Assembly (NCBI GenBank): GCA_029168955.1
Contig: JAPDOI010000441.1
Coordinates: 186,001-250,000, forward strand
DNA from: Aplectana chamaeleonis
Lineage: Eukaryota; Nematoda; Chromadorea; Rhabditida; Cosmocercidae
DNA length: 64,000 nt
Direction: 5' to 3'
Position numbers and translations under genes: made by a program. The notes beneath the pieces are model-generated. The model searched no databases. It had not been told where the DNA came from and was given only the letters and a program-made list of their open reading frames with translations. Below, piece after piece: positions 57,501 through 63,207 of the stretch; position 1 is the first letter of the stretch; the number at the start of each line of letters is the position of its first letter.

Positions 57501-58893
57501 CTCTCGTGCCGCCACACGTTTTGAGACCCAACCCAGGGTTTCCTCCACTTGGAAAATCGGGACAGTGAGGTAAAATGGGCGGAGCCAAGCGCGATGCCGT
57601 TGTAGCCACCCGGTTCGCATAAACGCCCTTTATTTTAGGTTCCGCAGGTTTTCATTGTGATGGCGGTGGTTTTCGCGCTTCTCCAGATGATTGGACTCCC
57701 ATTCATTGGACAGCCGATCGAGGTGAACGTTTCTTCGAGGGCTACTTAGGCATCTTTCATAGTCCTCACCGCGAGCGCGGCACGCGCGGTGGACTCTGAA
57801 AGTTCTTACCGCGCGGCACGCACCGTAAGAACTTTCATAGTCCACCAGCACCGCCATAGCGGAGCCGCCCAAATCGCCGTGGCGGTTTTACTGTTCCAAT
57901 CAATATTTGCTTCTCGATTTGAGTCCACTCTAAAATAAATGATTCTAGGACTATCGTGCGCTACTGAATGCGCAAATGCAAGCCAGGAATTTATGTACAT
58001 GTCACAGTTAGGGCTCAACTTTTACCCACACCGCGATGGCAGTGCCGCCGGAGATTTCACAGTGGCATCCCGCTCGTCCCGCGCGGTGAAAAGTTTCATA
58101 GTCCACCGCTCGTCCCGCGTGTCGCGCTTGCGGTGAAGACTATGAAAGATGCCCTATGTTGCCACTCTAGAAAGAAGGCTAATTCACTCGCTGACATAGC
58201 CAACCCATGTTTATGTCCTTTAGCGGTTCCAATTATGAGTGTCGTCGCAAATTTTGCATTCGCGTTGCATTCCAAGATGAAACCGCGACCTCATTTTTTT
58301 CAGAAATTTTCTCGTTAGTGTCGCAGTTTTAGGAACTTGACGTGGAGACCGACATGCTGATCATGGATAGTAGCAATAAATCCGCAACTTCTCAACTGAA
58401 ATCCACTACTTTCCTTCTTCTCTTCCTTTCTCTTACTTGTAATGCCCTCTGGGTGCAACTCATTAGCGGCCTCTACAAGGTTAGTTCTATACTTCTAAAT
58501 GAATTGTGGCAGTCAACCTGAATATAACATTCGTTTTTGAAGCAAAAATGTGATCGGTTACAGGCGTTTGGCCAGCAGTTCATCGAGAGTGATCTGTTCT
58601 TGTCCTTGGTTGGTTCGCTTGCATCAGTGTTCAACGCATGTAGTCGAGTTGTCTGGGGAGTAGTGGCTGATAAGGTTAGTTCTAGGGAGTTGATCACTCC
58701 ACTTCTTCTCATCTGCTCACAGATTTGTCTCCTGAAACTCACTGGCCATTTTTGGGATGTCCGCTTCTCGTGATTTTGATTTCAGACTTCGTATCAGCTC
58801 TCTATGGCGGTAGTATGCACAGTTGGTGCTTCACTCGTTTGGCTCCTTCCGACAATTCGTGTGGTGGGAAACCATATCGTCTTCCTAGCAGCG
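12455..58893 (+). CDS. MFS transporter, split gene (eight exons seen, incomplete)
   Basis: Eight exons on one strand join in frame with consistent splice phases to 939 bp (313 codons). The product is a polytopic membrane protein of the major facilitator superfamily, resembling the oxalate/formate-antiporter or monocarboxylate-type branch. MFS motif A is visible twice: GGVLERKLGGRR between TM2 and TM3, and GVVADK after TM8. The two halves are joined by a polar loop, as in 12-TM MFS proteins. The substrate cannot be told from sequence. The segment linking TM1 to TM2 is missing between the first two exons. After TM9 no further exon was recognised, so the C-terminal three or so helices probably lie past the window. 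The introns reach 14.4, 9.5 and 20.8 kb and are filled with transposons and a minisatellite. An expressed gene is likely because splice sites and frame are intact, but an old broken locus is not excluded. Confidence 0.85.
15110..15748. mobile_element. TTAA foldback MITE with ~265-bp arms
   Basis: TTAA at 15110-15113 and 15745-15748 flank inverted ends AGGCAGCATACACGCTCGC. The arms extend about 265 bp (to about 15378 and from about 15485) with roughly 90% identity. The related element at 28048 lacks it: there GACC-TTGA-ATCTCGT stands where this copy has GACC-TTAA, element, TTAA-ATCTCGT. That is direct evidence of insertion at TTAA. Confidence 0.85.
16921..17651. mobile_element. foldback element with CTCTGCCA ends
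   Basis: The inverted ends CTCTGCCAGCGCGTAGCTAG (left) and CTCTGCCAACTCGTAGCTAG (right, reverse strand) continue into ATGCCTC. The interior repeats motifs such as AAATTCTCG(C/T)TAC several times in both orientations. A 187-codon open frame in it (16776-17339, -) has no recognisable domain. Confidence 0.65.
18147..19448. other. no gene recognised
   Basis: AT-rich intronic DNA. Part of 19300-19440 resembles 24640-24860 (shared GCATGAACGCTTA and GGCGGCCTGAAGCA / GGCGACCTGAAGCA), a dispersed repeat of unknown type. Confidence 0.4.
19449..19690. mobile_element. foldback with CCTCAC(T/C)ACACACGGCGA arms
   Basis: 19449-19478 and 19663-19690 are inverted copies around an AT-rich, non-coding 185-bp loop. 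Confidence 0.5.
19745..19935. repeat. degenerate ~40-bp minisatellite (GATTCGGATTTCGG core)
   Basis: There are about four to five degenerate tandem copies of a T-rich unit containing GTGATTCGGATTTCGG. Related units lie at about 24450-24600, flanked by the same kind of TTCGAAT-rich sequence that marks the ends of the insertion in the big array. Confidence 0.7.
19936..20739. other. no gene recognised
   Basis: AT-rich intronic DNA. TTAAACGCGAG-like motifs here recall the ends of the element at 30071-32226, suggesting a decayed relative. Confidence 0.35.
20740..21010. repeat. degenerate tandem repeat (GTGTGCAGGA core)
   Basis: Degenerate units of about 35-45 bp share GTGTGCAGGACG and CCCAGTAAGAGTGT-like blocks. 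Similar units occur inverted at about 21820-22085 and 23900-24000, and as a cleaner array at about 42008-42245. Confidence 0.55.
21032..21240. mobile_element. foldback with CGGGTCCGACC ends
   Basis: The outer ends CCGGGTCCGACC / GGTCGGACCCG and an inner pair CAGATTTCTGTCGGGTTG / CGACCCGACAGAAATCTG form a long hairpin. It is non-coding and contains a G-run at about 21131-21139. Confidence 0.65.
21241..21819. other. no gene recognised
   Basis: Intronic DNA with a small AAGGTATGAAAT / ATTTCATACCT inverted pair near 21540-21590. No coding feature was seen. Confidence 0.35.
21820..24000. mobile_element. composite foldback, ~2.2 kb, with layered repeat arms
   Basis: Each arm carries the same three layers in mirror order: a degenerate TGCACAC(T/A)-type minisatellite (21820-22085; 23900-24000), a GC-rich GGAGCCG(C/T)(T/A)GCGG repeat (22090-22265; 23690-23880), and a segment with TAAGGACC-type blocks and an ACGTCCTGAAAAA motif (22322-22443; 23428-23540, reverse). 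The centre is AT-rich and holds the tRNA-like sequence at 22662. No protein is encoded. Confidence 0.5.
22662..22746 (+). pseudogene. tRNA-Ser(GCT)-like sequence, probably a pseudogene
   Basis: The region has a clean T-arm (GCGGG-TTCGATT-CCCGC, with the RNA polymerase III B-box GGTTCGATTCC), an A-box-like TGGTCGAGAGGATAGCG, a class II-length variable region and a loop ATGCTAA that would present anticodon GCT (Ser). However, the 5' GCGGGGA does not pair with the 3' AATGCGT, and the anticodon stem pairs poorly. That fits a decayed tRNA or a tRNA-derived SINE head better than a working gene. Confidence 0.35.
24190..24298. mobile_element. 109-bp hairpin element with 18-bp perfect ends
   Basis: GTGATACTTTGCGTTCCC at 24190-24207 is perfectly inverted at 24281-24298. 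The interior contains GGCGCGAACTCGGTGCAC. Diverged copies are near 10600-10735 and 62300-62450. Confidence 0.75.
24299..26384. other. intronic DNA with dispersed repeats, no gene
   Basis: 24450-24600 carries GATTCGGATTTCGG minisatellite units. 24640-24860 is a repeat related to 19300-19440. An (ATA)n microsatellite is near 26190-26207. A small B-box-like GGTTCGAAACC near 25650 lacks any tRNA fold. Confidence 0.45.
26385..26869. mobile_element. TTAA MITE, reverse copy of the 6596-7087 element
   Basis: The left TTAA is at 26385-26388 and the right flank is TTGA (26866-26869). The ends GGCAGTGTTCACGATAATC and ATCATCGTGAACACTGCCT are inverted. The interior matches 6600-7083 in reverse complement. 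Confidence 0.8.
26955..27045 (+). CDS. MFS transporter exon (TM2 end, motif A, TM3 start)
   Basis: The acceptor TTTTAG ends at 26954 and the donor GTAAGT starts at 27046; the exon is 91 bp, entering in phase 1 and leaving in phase 2. It encodes VPFAMLMGGVLERKLGGRR followed by a hydrophobic stretch ending in SVMYT. The GGVLERKLGGRR stretch is the MFS loop 2-3 signature (motif A, with Glu in place of the common Asp). The phases match both the exon at 12455 and the exon at 36504, so all three can be joined without a shift. Confidence 0.88.
27046..28047. other. intronic DNA, no gene recognised
   Basis: This is the start of the 9.5-kb intron 27046-36503. Overlapping open frames of 91-109 codons at about 27528-27906 have no family resemblance. 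Confidence 0.4.
28048..29850. mobile_element. truncated copy of the 14228-17713 hAT element
   Basis: It starts CAGGGCTGGACACACGTCCC like the element at 14228 and follows it through the hairpin interior: GAATATGCACCCCC, the paired AACCTAGT(T/C)GATCAAA blocks, the central AAACCGGGAC palindrome near 29200-29230 and the AAGCGGAGAAGAAG tail. No CCAGCCCTG right end is present, so it is truncated near 29850. It carries the insertion 28396-28674. Confidence 0.75.
28396..28674. mobile_element. TA-flanked foldback MITE, 279 bp (Tc1/mariner-like)
   Basis: TA at 28394-28395 and 28675-28676 flank long inverted arms that start CTGTGCTTCTCTGGGCC and contain GGTCCGCAATTGCGTCTC and CGGCCGC. The related element at 14.6 kb reads on through the same site (CCTATGAAGG) without the insert. 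TA duplication is the Tc1/mariner signature. Confidence 0.8.
30071..32226. mobile_element. 2.2-kb element with GGGGTGGTAGTAA ends
   Basis: Inverted ends GGGGTGGTAGTAA(A)TGGTGTGTTAA lie at 30071 and, reversed, at 32226; TTAAACGCGAG / CGCGTTTAA blocks recur near both ends. A stem-loop AAAACTCCTC-GG-GAGGAGTTTT lies near 31850. No transposase was recognised, and no convincing target duplication was found. Confidence 0.6.
32227..33371. other. intronic DNA, short GATA-like tract
   Basis: A degenerate GATA/GATAG microsatellite lies at about 32792-32823. No gene was recognised; a 70-codon + frame at 33013-33225 has no family resemblance. Confidence 0.4.
33372..33854. mobile_element. foldback MITE rich in ATCGCTGC hairpins
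   Basis: The ends (G)CCTAGTTTTGACTGCA and their complement are flanked by TTAA (33372-33375) and TTAG (33851-33854). The interior repeats CATCGCTGC and its complement, including a perfect CATCGCTGCCATTATGGCAG-type hairpin near 33580-33600. Confidence 0.7.
33855..34827. other. no gene recognised
   Basis: A 155-codon + frame (34282-34749) contains a CxxC pair (CNQCHN, KCPCSAG) but has no clear family match, no good splice context and no supporting neighbours, so I do not call it. Confidence 0.35.
34828..35541. mobile_element. putative hAT-type MITE (CAGGGCTGTGCGGAA end)
   Basis: The right end, read on the - strand, is CAGGGCTGTGCGGAA, a classic hAT terminus. The left end CAAGGCCGTGTAGAA matches it at 12 of 15 bases. 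GGAACGGAAACGGAA blocks occur near both ends. The 8-bp flanks do not match, so a boundary may be off or the site has decayed. Confidence 0.45.
35542..36234. other. no gene recognised
   Basis: AT-rich intronic DNA upstream of the exon at 36504. No coding or repeat feature was seen. Confidence 0.4.
36235..36383. mobile_element. small foldback MITE
   Basis: CATGCAGTTGAGTCCC (36235-36250) is perfectly inverted at 36368-36383. The interior has a CCACC/GGTGG hairpin near 36290-36310. Confidence 0.65.
36504..36630 (+). CDS. MFS transporter exon (TM3-TM4)
   Basis: The acceptor TTTCAG ends at 36503 and the donor GTAAGT starts at 36631. The 127-bp exon enters in phase 2 and leaves in phase 0. It begins SGIAFTYYSMQYSFGA and ends SIAYNAILTTAQR. 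The Gly/Ser-rich hydrophobic stretch followed by TAQR is typical of TM4 and the cytoplasmic loop of oxalate/formate-type MFS proteins, where W-F-P usually follows; here that is supplied by the next exon 60 bp downstream. A small foldback element ends about 120 bp upstream. Confidence 0.93.
36691..36849 (+). CDS. MFS transporter exon (TM5 and long loop)
   Basis: The acceptor TTTTTAG ends at 36690 and the donor GTAAGC starts at 36850; 159 bp, phase 0 at both ends (53 codons). It begins WFPENVGLAGGLIVGGYGCG, a glycine-rich TM5, then reads FVLSPLQTAFINPLDYRVN and a polar loop ending TQTDLLER. The NPxxYRVN loop followed by an acidic DLLER helix is characteristic of animal and protist oxalate/formate-like MFS proteins. 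Only a 60-bp intron separates it from the previous exon, in contrast to the 20.8-kb intron that follows. Confidence 0.94.
37731..40541. repeat. 36-bp minisatellite, first segment (~78 units)
   Basis: There are about 78 head-to-tail 36-bp units with essentially no length change. Variable sites are few and recur: GATAAT/GATGAT, GGTGCT/GGCGCT/GCTGCT, GTAGGC/GTAGCC, GCTGTA/GCCGTA, GAGAGT/GAGAAT/GATAGT. Read on the + strand in its open frame, the unit is A-V-D-(N/D)-(G/A)-A-V-(G/A)-A-V-(E/D)-(S/N). The first unit is degenerate. The segment ends exactly at GTAGAGAG (40534-40541), which is duplicated at 43396-43403, so it continues into the second segment. Confidence 0.97.
41272..41580. mobile_element. 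5' half of a TTAA MITE (AGGCA(G/C)TGTTC family)
   Basis: It starts with TTAA (41272-41275), then AGGCACTGTTCGCGATAAAA. It follows the interior of the elements at 60613 and 61229 (CTTTTGCAGCCGATGTGTGC, then TTGAGAATGAAGGGAAGAAC) until it diverges near 41580. The right half is missing. Confidence 0.7.
42008..42245. repeat. ~42-bp minisatellite (GTGCGGGACCC core)
   Basis: There are about five and a half tandem copies of a roughly 42-bp unit (one copy 36 bp) with blocks GTGCGGGACCC(A/G)AGTGGG and GACGCCGTTGAAAGT. It resembles, but is not the same as, the degenerate repeats at 20740-21010 and 21820-22085. Confidence 0.8.
42246..43169. other. interior of the insertion, no gene
   Basis: This stretch holds a C-run near 42296-42305. 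The rest is unremarkable non-coding sequence without a transposase or other recognised frame. Confidence 0.4.
43396..56037. repeat. 36-bp minisatellite, second segment (~351 units)
   Basis: The same 36-bp unit runs for about 12.6 kb with the period kept almost exactly. The open + frame runs 43408-50457 and is broken only at about 50455, 50743, 52090 (2-bp loss), 53826 and 54294. One unit at about 52986 is shortened by 24 bp. All three - strand frames are also open for long distances. Larger blocks are duplicated: a rare GGTAAATG variant at 48270 recurs at 49314, exactly 29 units away, and a GTATAGAGTGAGG variant at 50452 recurs 288 bp (8 units) on. Units from about 55200 to the end are progressively degenerate, as at an old array edge. 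Confidence 0.97.
56145..56345. repeat. TTCGAAT-rich and ~42-bp tandem block
   Basis: AT-rich sequence with repeated ATTCGAA(T) and tandem units of about 40 bp containing GGGGGTATTCGAATCTATT and ATCGGACCT. Further units lie at 56545-56725. The vocabulary is the same as the ends of the insertion at 40542-43395. Confidence 0.7.
56545..56725. repeat. second part of the ATTCGAA tandem block
   Basis: Three to four units of about 40 bp with AAAATCGGACGT(C)AAAA and a G-run, then ATTCGAAT. They are separated from the first part by about 200 bp of unrelated sequence. Confidence 0.65.
56728..57425 (+). pseudogene. Tc1/mariner transposase remnant, 3' part
   Basis: The C-terminal catalytic part of a Tc1-type DDE transposase is recognisable: QWLASK, then WPACSPNLIPIENIWG (the block with the third catalytic acid, E in PIEN) ending FVRQ, and after an interruption YANRKQYSTVQELKNAV with a stop at 57157. 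The coding strand is broken by a stop and a frame change near 56790-56800, and by a 126-bp insert (56880-57005). The 5' two-thirds are absent, replaced by the ATTCGAA tandem block. TATGCGACGG motifs near 57262 and 57412 look like its terminal repeat. It is dead DNA inside the transporter intron. Confidence 0.85.
56880..57005. mobile_element. 126-bp insertion in the transposase remnant, TSD TGCGTCAG
   Basis: TGCGTCAG at 56872-56879 and 57006-57013 brackets 126 bp that has no counterpart in Tc1 proteins. Deleting 134 bp rejoins the transposase frame (FVRQ to TKVETETIYAN). An 8-bp duplication fits a hAT-type MITE, though its own terminal repeats are not obvious. Confidence 0.65.
57639..57722 (+). 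CDS. MFS transporter exon (TM6)
   Basis: The acceptor ATTTTAG ends at 57638 and the donor GTGAAC starts at 57723; 84 bp, phase 0 at both ends. It encodes VPQVFIVMAVVFALLQMIGL then PFIGQPIE, a single hydrophobic helix (TM6) ending where the central cytoplasmic loop should begin. It follows LLER of the preceding exon directly in frame, which supports the junction across the 20.8-kb intron holding the minisatellite. Confidence 0.9.
57746..58156. mobile_element. foldback MITE in the intron 57723-58332
   Basis: The ends AGGCATCTTTCATAGTCCTC (left) and their near complement at 58130-58156 are inverted. The interior is GC-rich with repeated CACCGCG and TTTCATAGTCCACC(A/G) blocks in both orientations. 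It occupies about two-thirds of the 610-bp intron between the TM6 and TM7 exons. Confidence 0.75.
58333..58479 (+). CDS. MFS transporter exon (central loop and TM7)
   Basis: The acceptor TTTTAG ends at 58332 and the donor GTTAGT starts at 58480; 147 bp, phase 0 at both ends. The first 20 or so residues (ELDVETDMLIMDSSNKSATS) are acidic and polar and form the central cytoplasmic loop. A hydrophobic TM7 follows, ending in LWVQLISGLYK. The pattern of an aromatic residue, then Q, then SGL(Y/F)K matches the start of the C-terminal half of oxalate/formate-like MFS proteins. Confidence 0.9.
58564..58674 (+). CDS. MFS transporter exon (TM8 and second motif A)
   Basis: The acceptor TTACAG ends at 58563 and the donor GTTAGT starts at 58675; 111 bp, phase 0 at both ends. 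It begins AFGQQFIESDLFLSLVGS and ends in CSRVVWGVVADK. The NxxSRxxWGxxADK block is the motif A repeat between TM8 and TM9 and is highly diagnostic of the superfamily. Confidence 0.92.
58786..58893 (+). CDS. MFS transporter exon (TM9)
   Basis: The acceptor TTTCAG ends at 58785 and the donor GTAAGA starts at 58894; 108 bp, phase 0 at both ends. It begins TSYQLSMAVVCTVGASLVW and ends in HIVFLAA. TSYQ directly continues ADK of the previous exon, as in homologues. This is the last exon I can assign; immediately downstream is a cluster of TTAA-flanked MITEs. Confidence 0.9.
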
Positions 58894-59076
58894 GTAAGAC
58901 TTTACTCCTCAAAAAAATAGATCTACCAAGTGCCCGTCAATATAAAGCCTATCTCGCTCATATGAGTCCGGGCGGGGCAAGCAATTTCCTGGAGAGAGGG
59001 GGGCGCTCTGCTGACTCCCTCTCTTGCTAGGGGGAGTAGACAATGTTTGCCCACTCCAGGTCCGGACACGGATTAC
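58894..59076. other. short intronic stretch before MITE cluster
   Basis: It follows donor GTAAGA of the TM9 exon. No further exon of the transporter was identified. Confidence 0.4.
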
Positions 59077-59691
59077 CTAAAGGCAGCATACACGCTCGTA
59101 AACGTGTGTGAGGTAACTACGGAAATAGAATCGTATGGCTCGAAACACAACGCCTACGCATTTCGAAGCGTCAAAAACGACCCACAATGCCACTACACGA
59201 GCTAAAAGCTGGCCCCGCCACTGTATCTGCCCGCCCCTGTATTTGCGTCCTCCTTCAAAACAGTGGTGCTGGGCCATTTCCAGCGTCGTCGATGTATGTG
59301 GTTTACGTATTGCGCTTATTTTACCACCCACAAATGCCGGCGACGGTGGGAACAGCCCAACACCCCTGTTTTGCAAAAGCACGCGAATACGGGGGGCCGG
59401 GGATCCGAGATGCTCAACCTACGCGTGGTGGATCTGTGGAGTCGACCACCAAGATCAAGAAGACTCATCAATCGAGCGTCAACAACTCCACGAGGAGTTC
59501 TTTCTGTGTGGGAGTGCAAATGGCTGGCTGCTGCACGGGGGCGGGCAGATGCAGAGGCGGGACCTACTTGTTACTAGTCATTTTGGGTCGCTTTTGACCC
59601 TTCAAAATGTGTAGGCGTTGTGTTCTGAGCCATAAAATTCTATTTCCTTAGTTATCTCAAACACGTTTACGAGTATATATGCTGCCTTTAG
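59077..59691. mobile_element. TTAA foldback MITE, AGGCAGCATACACGC family
   Basis: It has the same ends as the element at 15110 (AGGCAGCATACACGCTCG). The flanks are CTAA (59077-59080) and TTAG (59688-59691), one base off TTAA each. Long arms include AACACAACGCCTACGCATTT and its complement. Confidence 0.7.
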
Positions 59692-60162
59692 AGGCACAGT
59701 CCAACCTCAGAGACGTTTTTCTGTTAATCTGCCTGTCTTGAGAAGGGTCCCACGCTGATTCCAATGTTGTCTCTGGAATTTCACAGGACCCCCTGGGGCC
59801 GGAGTTATGGCCCCTCAAAAATTGAGTTGGTGGACGAGTTGTCCGAGGCTTGCAACTTCCTTCAGTTGCAACCGATGAATGCGAGTTGACTTGAATAAAT
59901 AGAGAAGTTGAGAATGAAGGTAAGAACGGGTCTACTGATCGAAAACCTTCGCTCATCTCGCCACTATTAAGCTCGAAAGATCGTAAAAGGGGCATGCCAA
60001 AGTGGCTTCCGGATGTGGGCGCCCCAGGGCGGCTTCCTCCTATATCTCGCTTCTTCGAAGGAAATGAGAGCTCGCACTTGGCAGGTGTTATATAAGGTGG
60101 GTCCACTTGACAATTATGTGGAAATCGCAGATTTCGCCTCCGAGCTTGGACTGTGCCTTTAA
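59688..60162. mobile_element. TTAA MITE with AGGCACAGTCCAA ends
   Basis: The inverted ends AGGCACAGTCCAA(C/G) run to TTGGACTGTGCCT, with flanks TTAG and TTAA (60159-60162). It is back to back with both neighbours and related by its ends to 7738-8229. Confidence 0.7.
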
Positions 60163-60616
60163 GGCAGAGTTCGCGATGGAAGCAATTCTTGAGCTCTCTT
60201 TATGAAAATGTAGGTCTGGTAAGTAAAAAAGTGAAAATAAGTTGAAAAGGTGAGAATTTGCAGGAAAAAAACTTACAAAAACAAGCCAGGACGGCTAATT
60301 AATTTTATCGGCCAAGCCCTCCCCCCAATTAACGAGATTTTCATGAATGCTTGCTAGCCGTATTTTATTATGCTCTTAAAGTAGCCAGCAGTCTCTAAAC
60401 AAAGTGCTTAGCAATTACTTTAGAAGGAAAGCAAAAGACAGCAAAACAGGATTTCAAGCAAATCTCGATAATTGGGGGCGGGAGGACACCAAGCAATAAC
60501 CTGTTCTTGGGCATTTTTTCTCCAATTTTTTACTTATTTCCACTTTTGTGATGGCCAGATCTACCATTCCATAGGAATAGCACAACAACCTATCATATTT
60601 AGAACCCTGCCTTTAA
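60159..60616. mobile_element. probable TTAA MITE with diverged ends
   Basis: TTAA at 60159-60162 and 60613-60616 flank ends GGCAGAGTTC and, reversed, GGCAGGGTTC (9 of 10). The interior has a CCCAATTA(A)CGAGAT / ATCTCGATAATTGGG pair. The short terminal match makes this tentative. Confidence 0.45.
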
Positions 60617-61104
60617 AGGCAGTGTTCACGATAGAAATCGATTTTCTGTTTTCCGCCTATCTTGAAAACGGCCCCATGCTGATTCCAATGATATCTCTGA
60701 AATCGCACAAGACCTTCAGGGAACGGAGTTATGGTCCCTCAAATATTGAGCTAAGGAAACATGGTGGACGAGTTGTCCGAGGCTTGTAACTTCCGTCTTT
60801 TGCAGCCGATGTATGCGAGCTGACCTGAGTAGAGAGAGAAGTTGAGAATGAAGGGAAGAACGGGGCTATTGATCGGAAACCATCGCTCATCTCACAATCT
60901 CGAGCATTCATTTGTTCACGTCGGTGGGCGTGGAAAGTGCATCTGGGGGTGACGAGCTGATGGGTGTCCAACTTTGGGGCCGTAGGGGACCGTTCCGAGC
61001 TCATTTTTCTCAGTTTTTTCAACGTTAGGGTTCCGCTAGGCCCCGCAGCTGCCGATCTCCACCAAAAAATCAGACATGGTTTTTATCGTGGACACTGCCT
61101 TTAA
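60613..61104. mobile_element. TTAA MITE, AGGCAGTGTTCACGAT family
   Basis: TTAA at 60613-60616 and 61101-61104 flank AGGCAGTGTTCACGATAGAA and its inverted partner (CGTGGACACTGCCT). The interior is shared with 61229-61722 over the first 330 bp. Confidence 0.8.
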
Positions 61105-61200
61105 TAACTGCTCTAATGAGGGAAACCATTCAAACGTAGTCTTAAGAGAGCCAACCGAAGTCCCTAGCGAGGATGACCATGCTACTAGTACTGAAATGCT
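61105..61200 (+). CDS. possible exon on a 120-bp island between two MITEs
   Basis: Between two MITEs lies about 120 bp of other DNA with one frame open throughout (from NNCSNEGNHSNVV to a polar EVPSEDDHATSTEML), followed by a strong donor GTAAGTATCC at 61201. No good acceptor is seen, because the left side is cut by the MITE cluster, and the peptide matches no part of the MFS fold I expect here. It could be a loop or tail exon of the same gene, a decayed exon, or chance. Confidence 0.2.
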
Positions 61201-61228
61201 GTAAGTATCCCTTGCCCAAACCTAGATC

Positions 61229-61722
61229 TTAGAGGCAGTGTTCACGATGAAAATCGTTTTTTTGTTTTCTCACCTATCTTGAAAACAGCCCCATGCTGAT
61301 TCCAATGATGTCTCTGAAATCGTACAAGACCTTCTGAGAACGGAGTTATGGTCCCTCAAAAATTGAGCTAAGGAAACATGGTGGACGAGTTGTCCGAGGC
61401 TTGTAACTTCCGTCTTTTGCAGCCGATGTATGCCAGCTGACCTGAGTGAAGAGAGAAGTTGAGAATGAAGGGAAGAACAGAGCTATTGATTGGAAACCAT
61501 CGCTCATCTCACGATCTCGAGCATTCATTTGTTCGCGTCGGTGGGCGTGTGTTGCGCTTTTGAGGTTTGCCTTGCGCTCGAAGTGGCAACTTCGGACTAT
61601 TTTGAAGCTTTTCCTGGCTCGTTTTCATGCATTCTTTCGACGTCAGCGATAAAGTGTGCCCCTCCACTACGCATTCCTAGTGGAAACGGAAACACATTAT
61701 TCATCGTGAACACTGCCTTTAA
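61229..61722. mobile_element. TTAA MITE, AGGCAGTGTTCACGAT family
   Basis: The flanks are TTAG (61229-61232) and TTAA (61719-61722), with ends AGGCAGTGTTCACGATGAAA and ATCGTGAACACTGCCT. The interior closely matches 7253-7737 in reverse complement, including the CACTACGCATTCCTAGTGGA-like region. Confidence 0.82.
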
Positions 61723-63207
61723 AAGTTACAGGCGCAAACCATAGTTAAACTCCGAAATCTAAAACTTCATTTCTGCACGTAAGCTTCATACAGGAGAAGA
61801 GTTATTTTGAGCGCTGAACACAAGTATGAGGTTCGTTGTCGGTGTTTCGAAAGTCTACGATAGGTTACAATATCCTCTGGTTCTAAGACAAATTTACTCT
61901 GTTCCCTCGCGCGCTTGTGCGGAGCGAGGGTAGAGCCAGCGAAAAAGTGTGAGGAGAAGGAGACGCAGCGTACCCGATGAACGGAAATAAATTTCACTCG
62001 GAAACAGAGGATAGGTATAGTGCCATTTTCTACAGTAACCGTCATATTGGCTTTGAGCACTCCAAATAAGACTCGCTTCAAATGAAGCTTGAGTAAAGAC
62101 AAAATTCTACAATTTTGGAGGGCCACCCACCGCTTTGAGCTTGTAACCCTTGAGATGTAGGTTTGTGCAAGAGATACTCACGGCTTTTACTACTATTGGC
62201 TAGGACATTCTCACAAGGAACGTTATTCGCTCACTTCGAACTGCGGTCAAATGATTTCTGTTTAGGTGATGACGCCATAGAGAGGCAGTGCTGGACAAAA
62301 AGATATATACTGTCGACACGGCTCGTACTGATAATATGCGTTCCTTGGTGTGTGTGTGTGTTGGCACAAATTCTGTGCGCATATGAACGTTATAACATAC
62401 GTGCACCAAGTTCGCGCCATCGCACAATAAGGGACTCAAAGTATTCAGGCGATTCGCGACGACTGTAAAATGCCTTTCAGCGAATGCTGTTTTTTTATCT
62501 GCATATTGGCCTGGTCTCACAAGGGAAGTGTTTATGGTGGTAAACGCATCTGCAAAAACGACTTGTATTGTTAGTATCTCTTGGGCGTCCATAGTAAACT
62601 GCGCAGTATCCCACCCCGAGCTGCAGTTCTAAGAAGTTAAAGCTTAAAGCGGTGGTTTTTTGTGCTTTTTGTACCTTCCAAAACGCGCATTAGTCTTCGC
62701 GAAATCCGAAAATCCGGATACGAACCTCATAATTGTGTTCCGCGCACGAAACTACCTCCTCCCTCCTAAAGCAAGTTTGGTTGGAGGCTCATTTTCCAAA
62801 CTTTGCGCAGAATGATAGCGTTCTGGACTTGTACGGATTTTCGGTGGGACGTTTATTTATACCAAATGGAGGGCTGCTGAAGCATTTTAGAAAAATGTTT
62901 CATATGTGACTTAAAATTCTCCTAGTGGGTTATTTGGGATGCTGATCACGAATCTGGGGTATACCTGTCGATTTCCCAAAGTTTTCGACCAAATTCGTTC
63001 AAAGCCCTCAACTGAGGGAAACTTGAAGGCAAAATGTGACTTTTTTTATTTATTTCATGGACGTGGGCCATATGGTCACACGTGTTGTAATACATTAAGA
63101 ACGAGGAACACAATGGAATCAAGTTCTGATAGCAATTTCAGAAACTGCAACGTAAAAAAGAAAATTTTTAACCACTTGTGACACAAAGAATAGGATACGT
63201 CTCGAAG
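61723..63207. other. no gene recognised
   Basis: A (GT)n run lies near 62347-62360. About 62300-62450 is a diverged copy of the 10600 / 24190 small repeat (GTGCACCAAGTTCGCGCCA). The segment nearest 63207 is probably the 3' untranslated end of the LINE on the - strand. Confidence 0.4.

Larger units (their letters stand above)
36850..57638 (+). other. 20.8-kb intron hosting the giant minisatellite
   Basis: The intron is bounded by donor GTAAGC (36850) and acceptor ATTTTAG (57638), with both neighbouring exons in phase 0. It contains about 900 bp of plain AT-rich DNA, the 36-bp array with its insertion, a TTCGAAT-rich tandem block and a Tc1/mariner remnant. No exon of the host gene was recognised inside. 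Confidence 0.8.
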
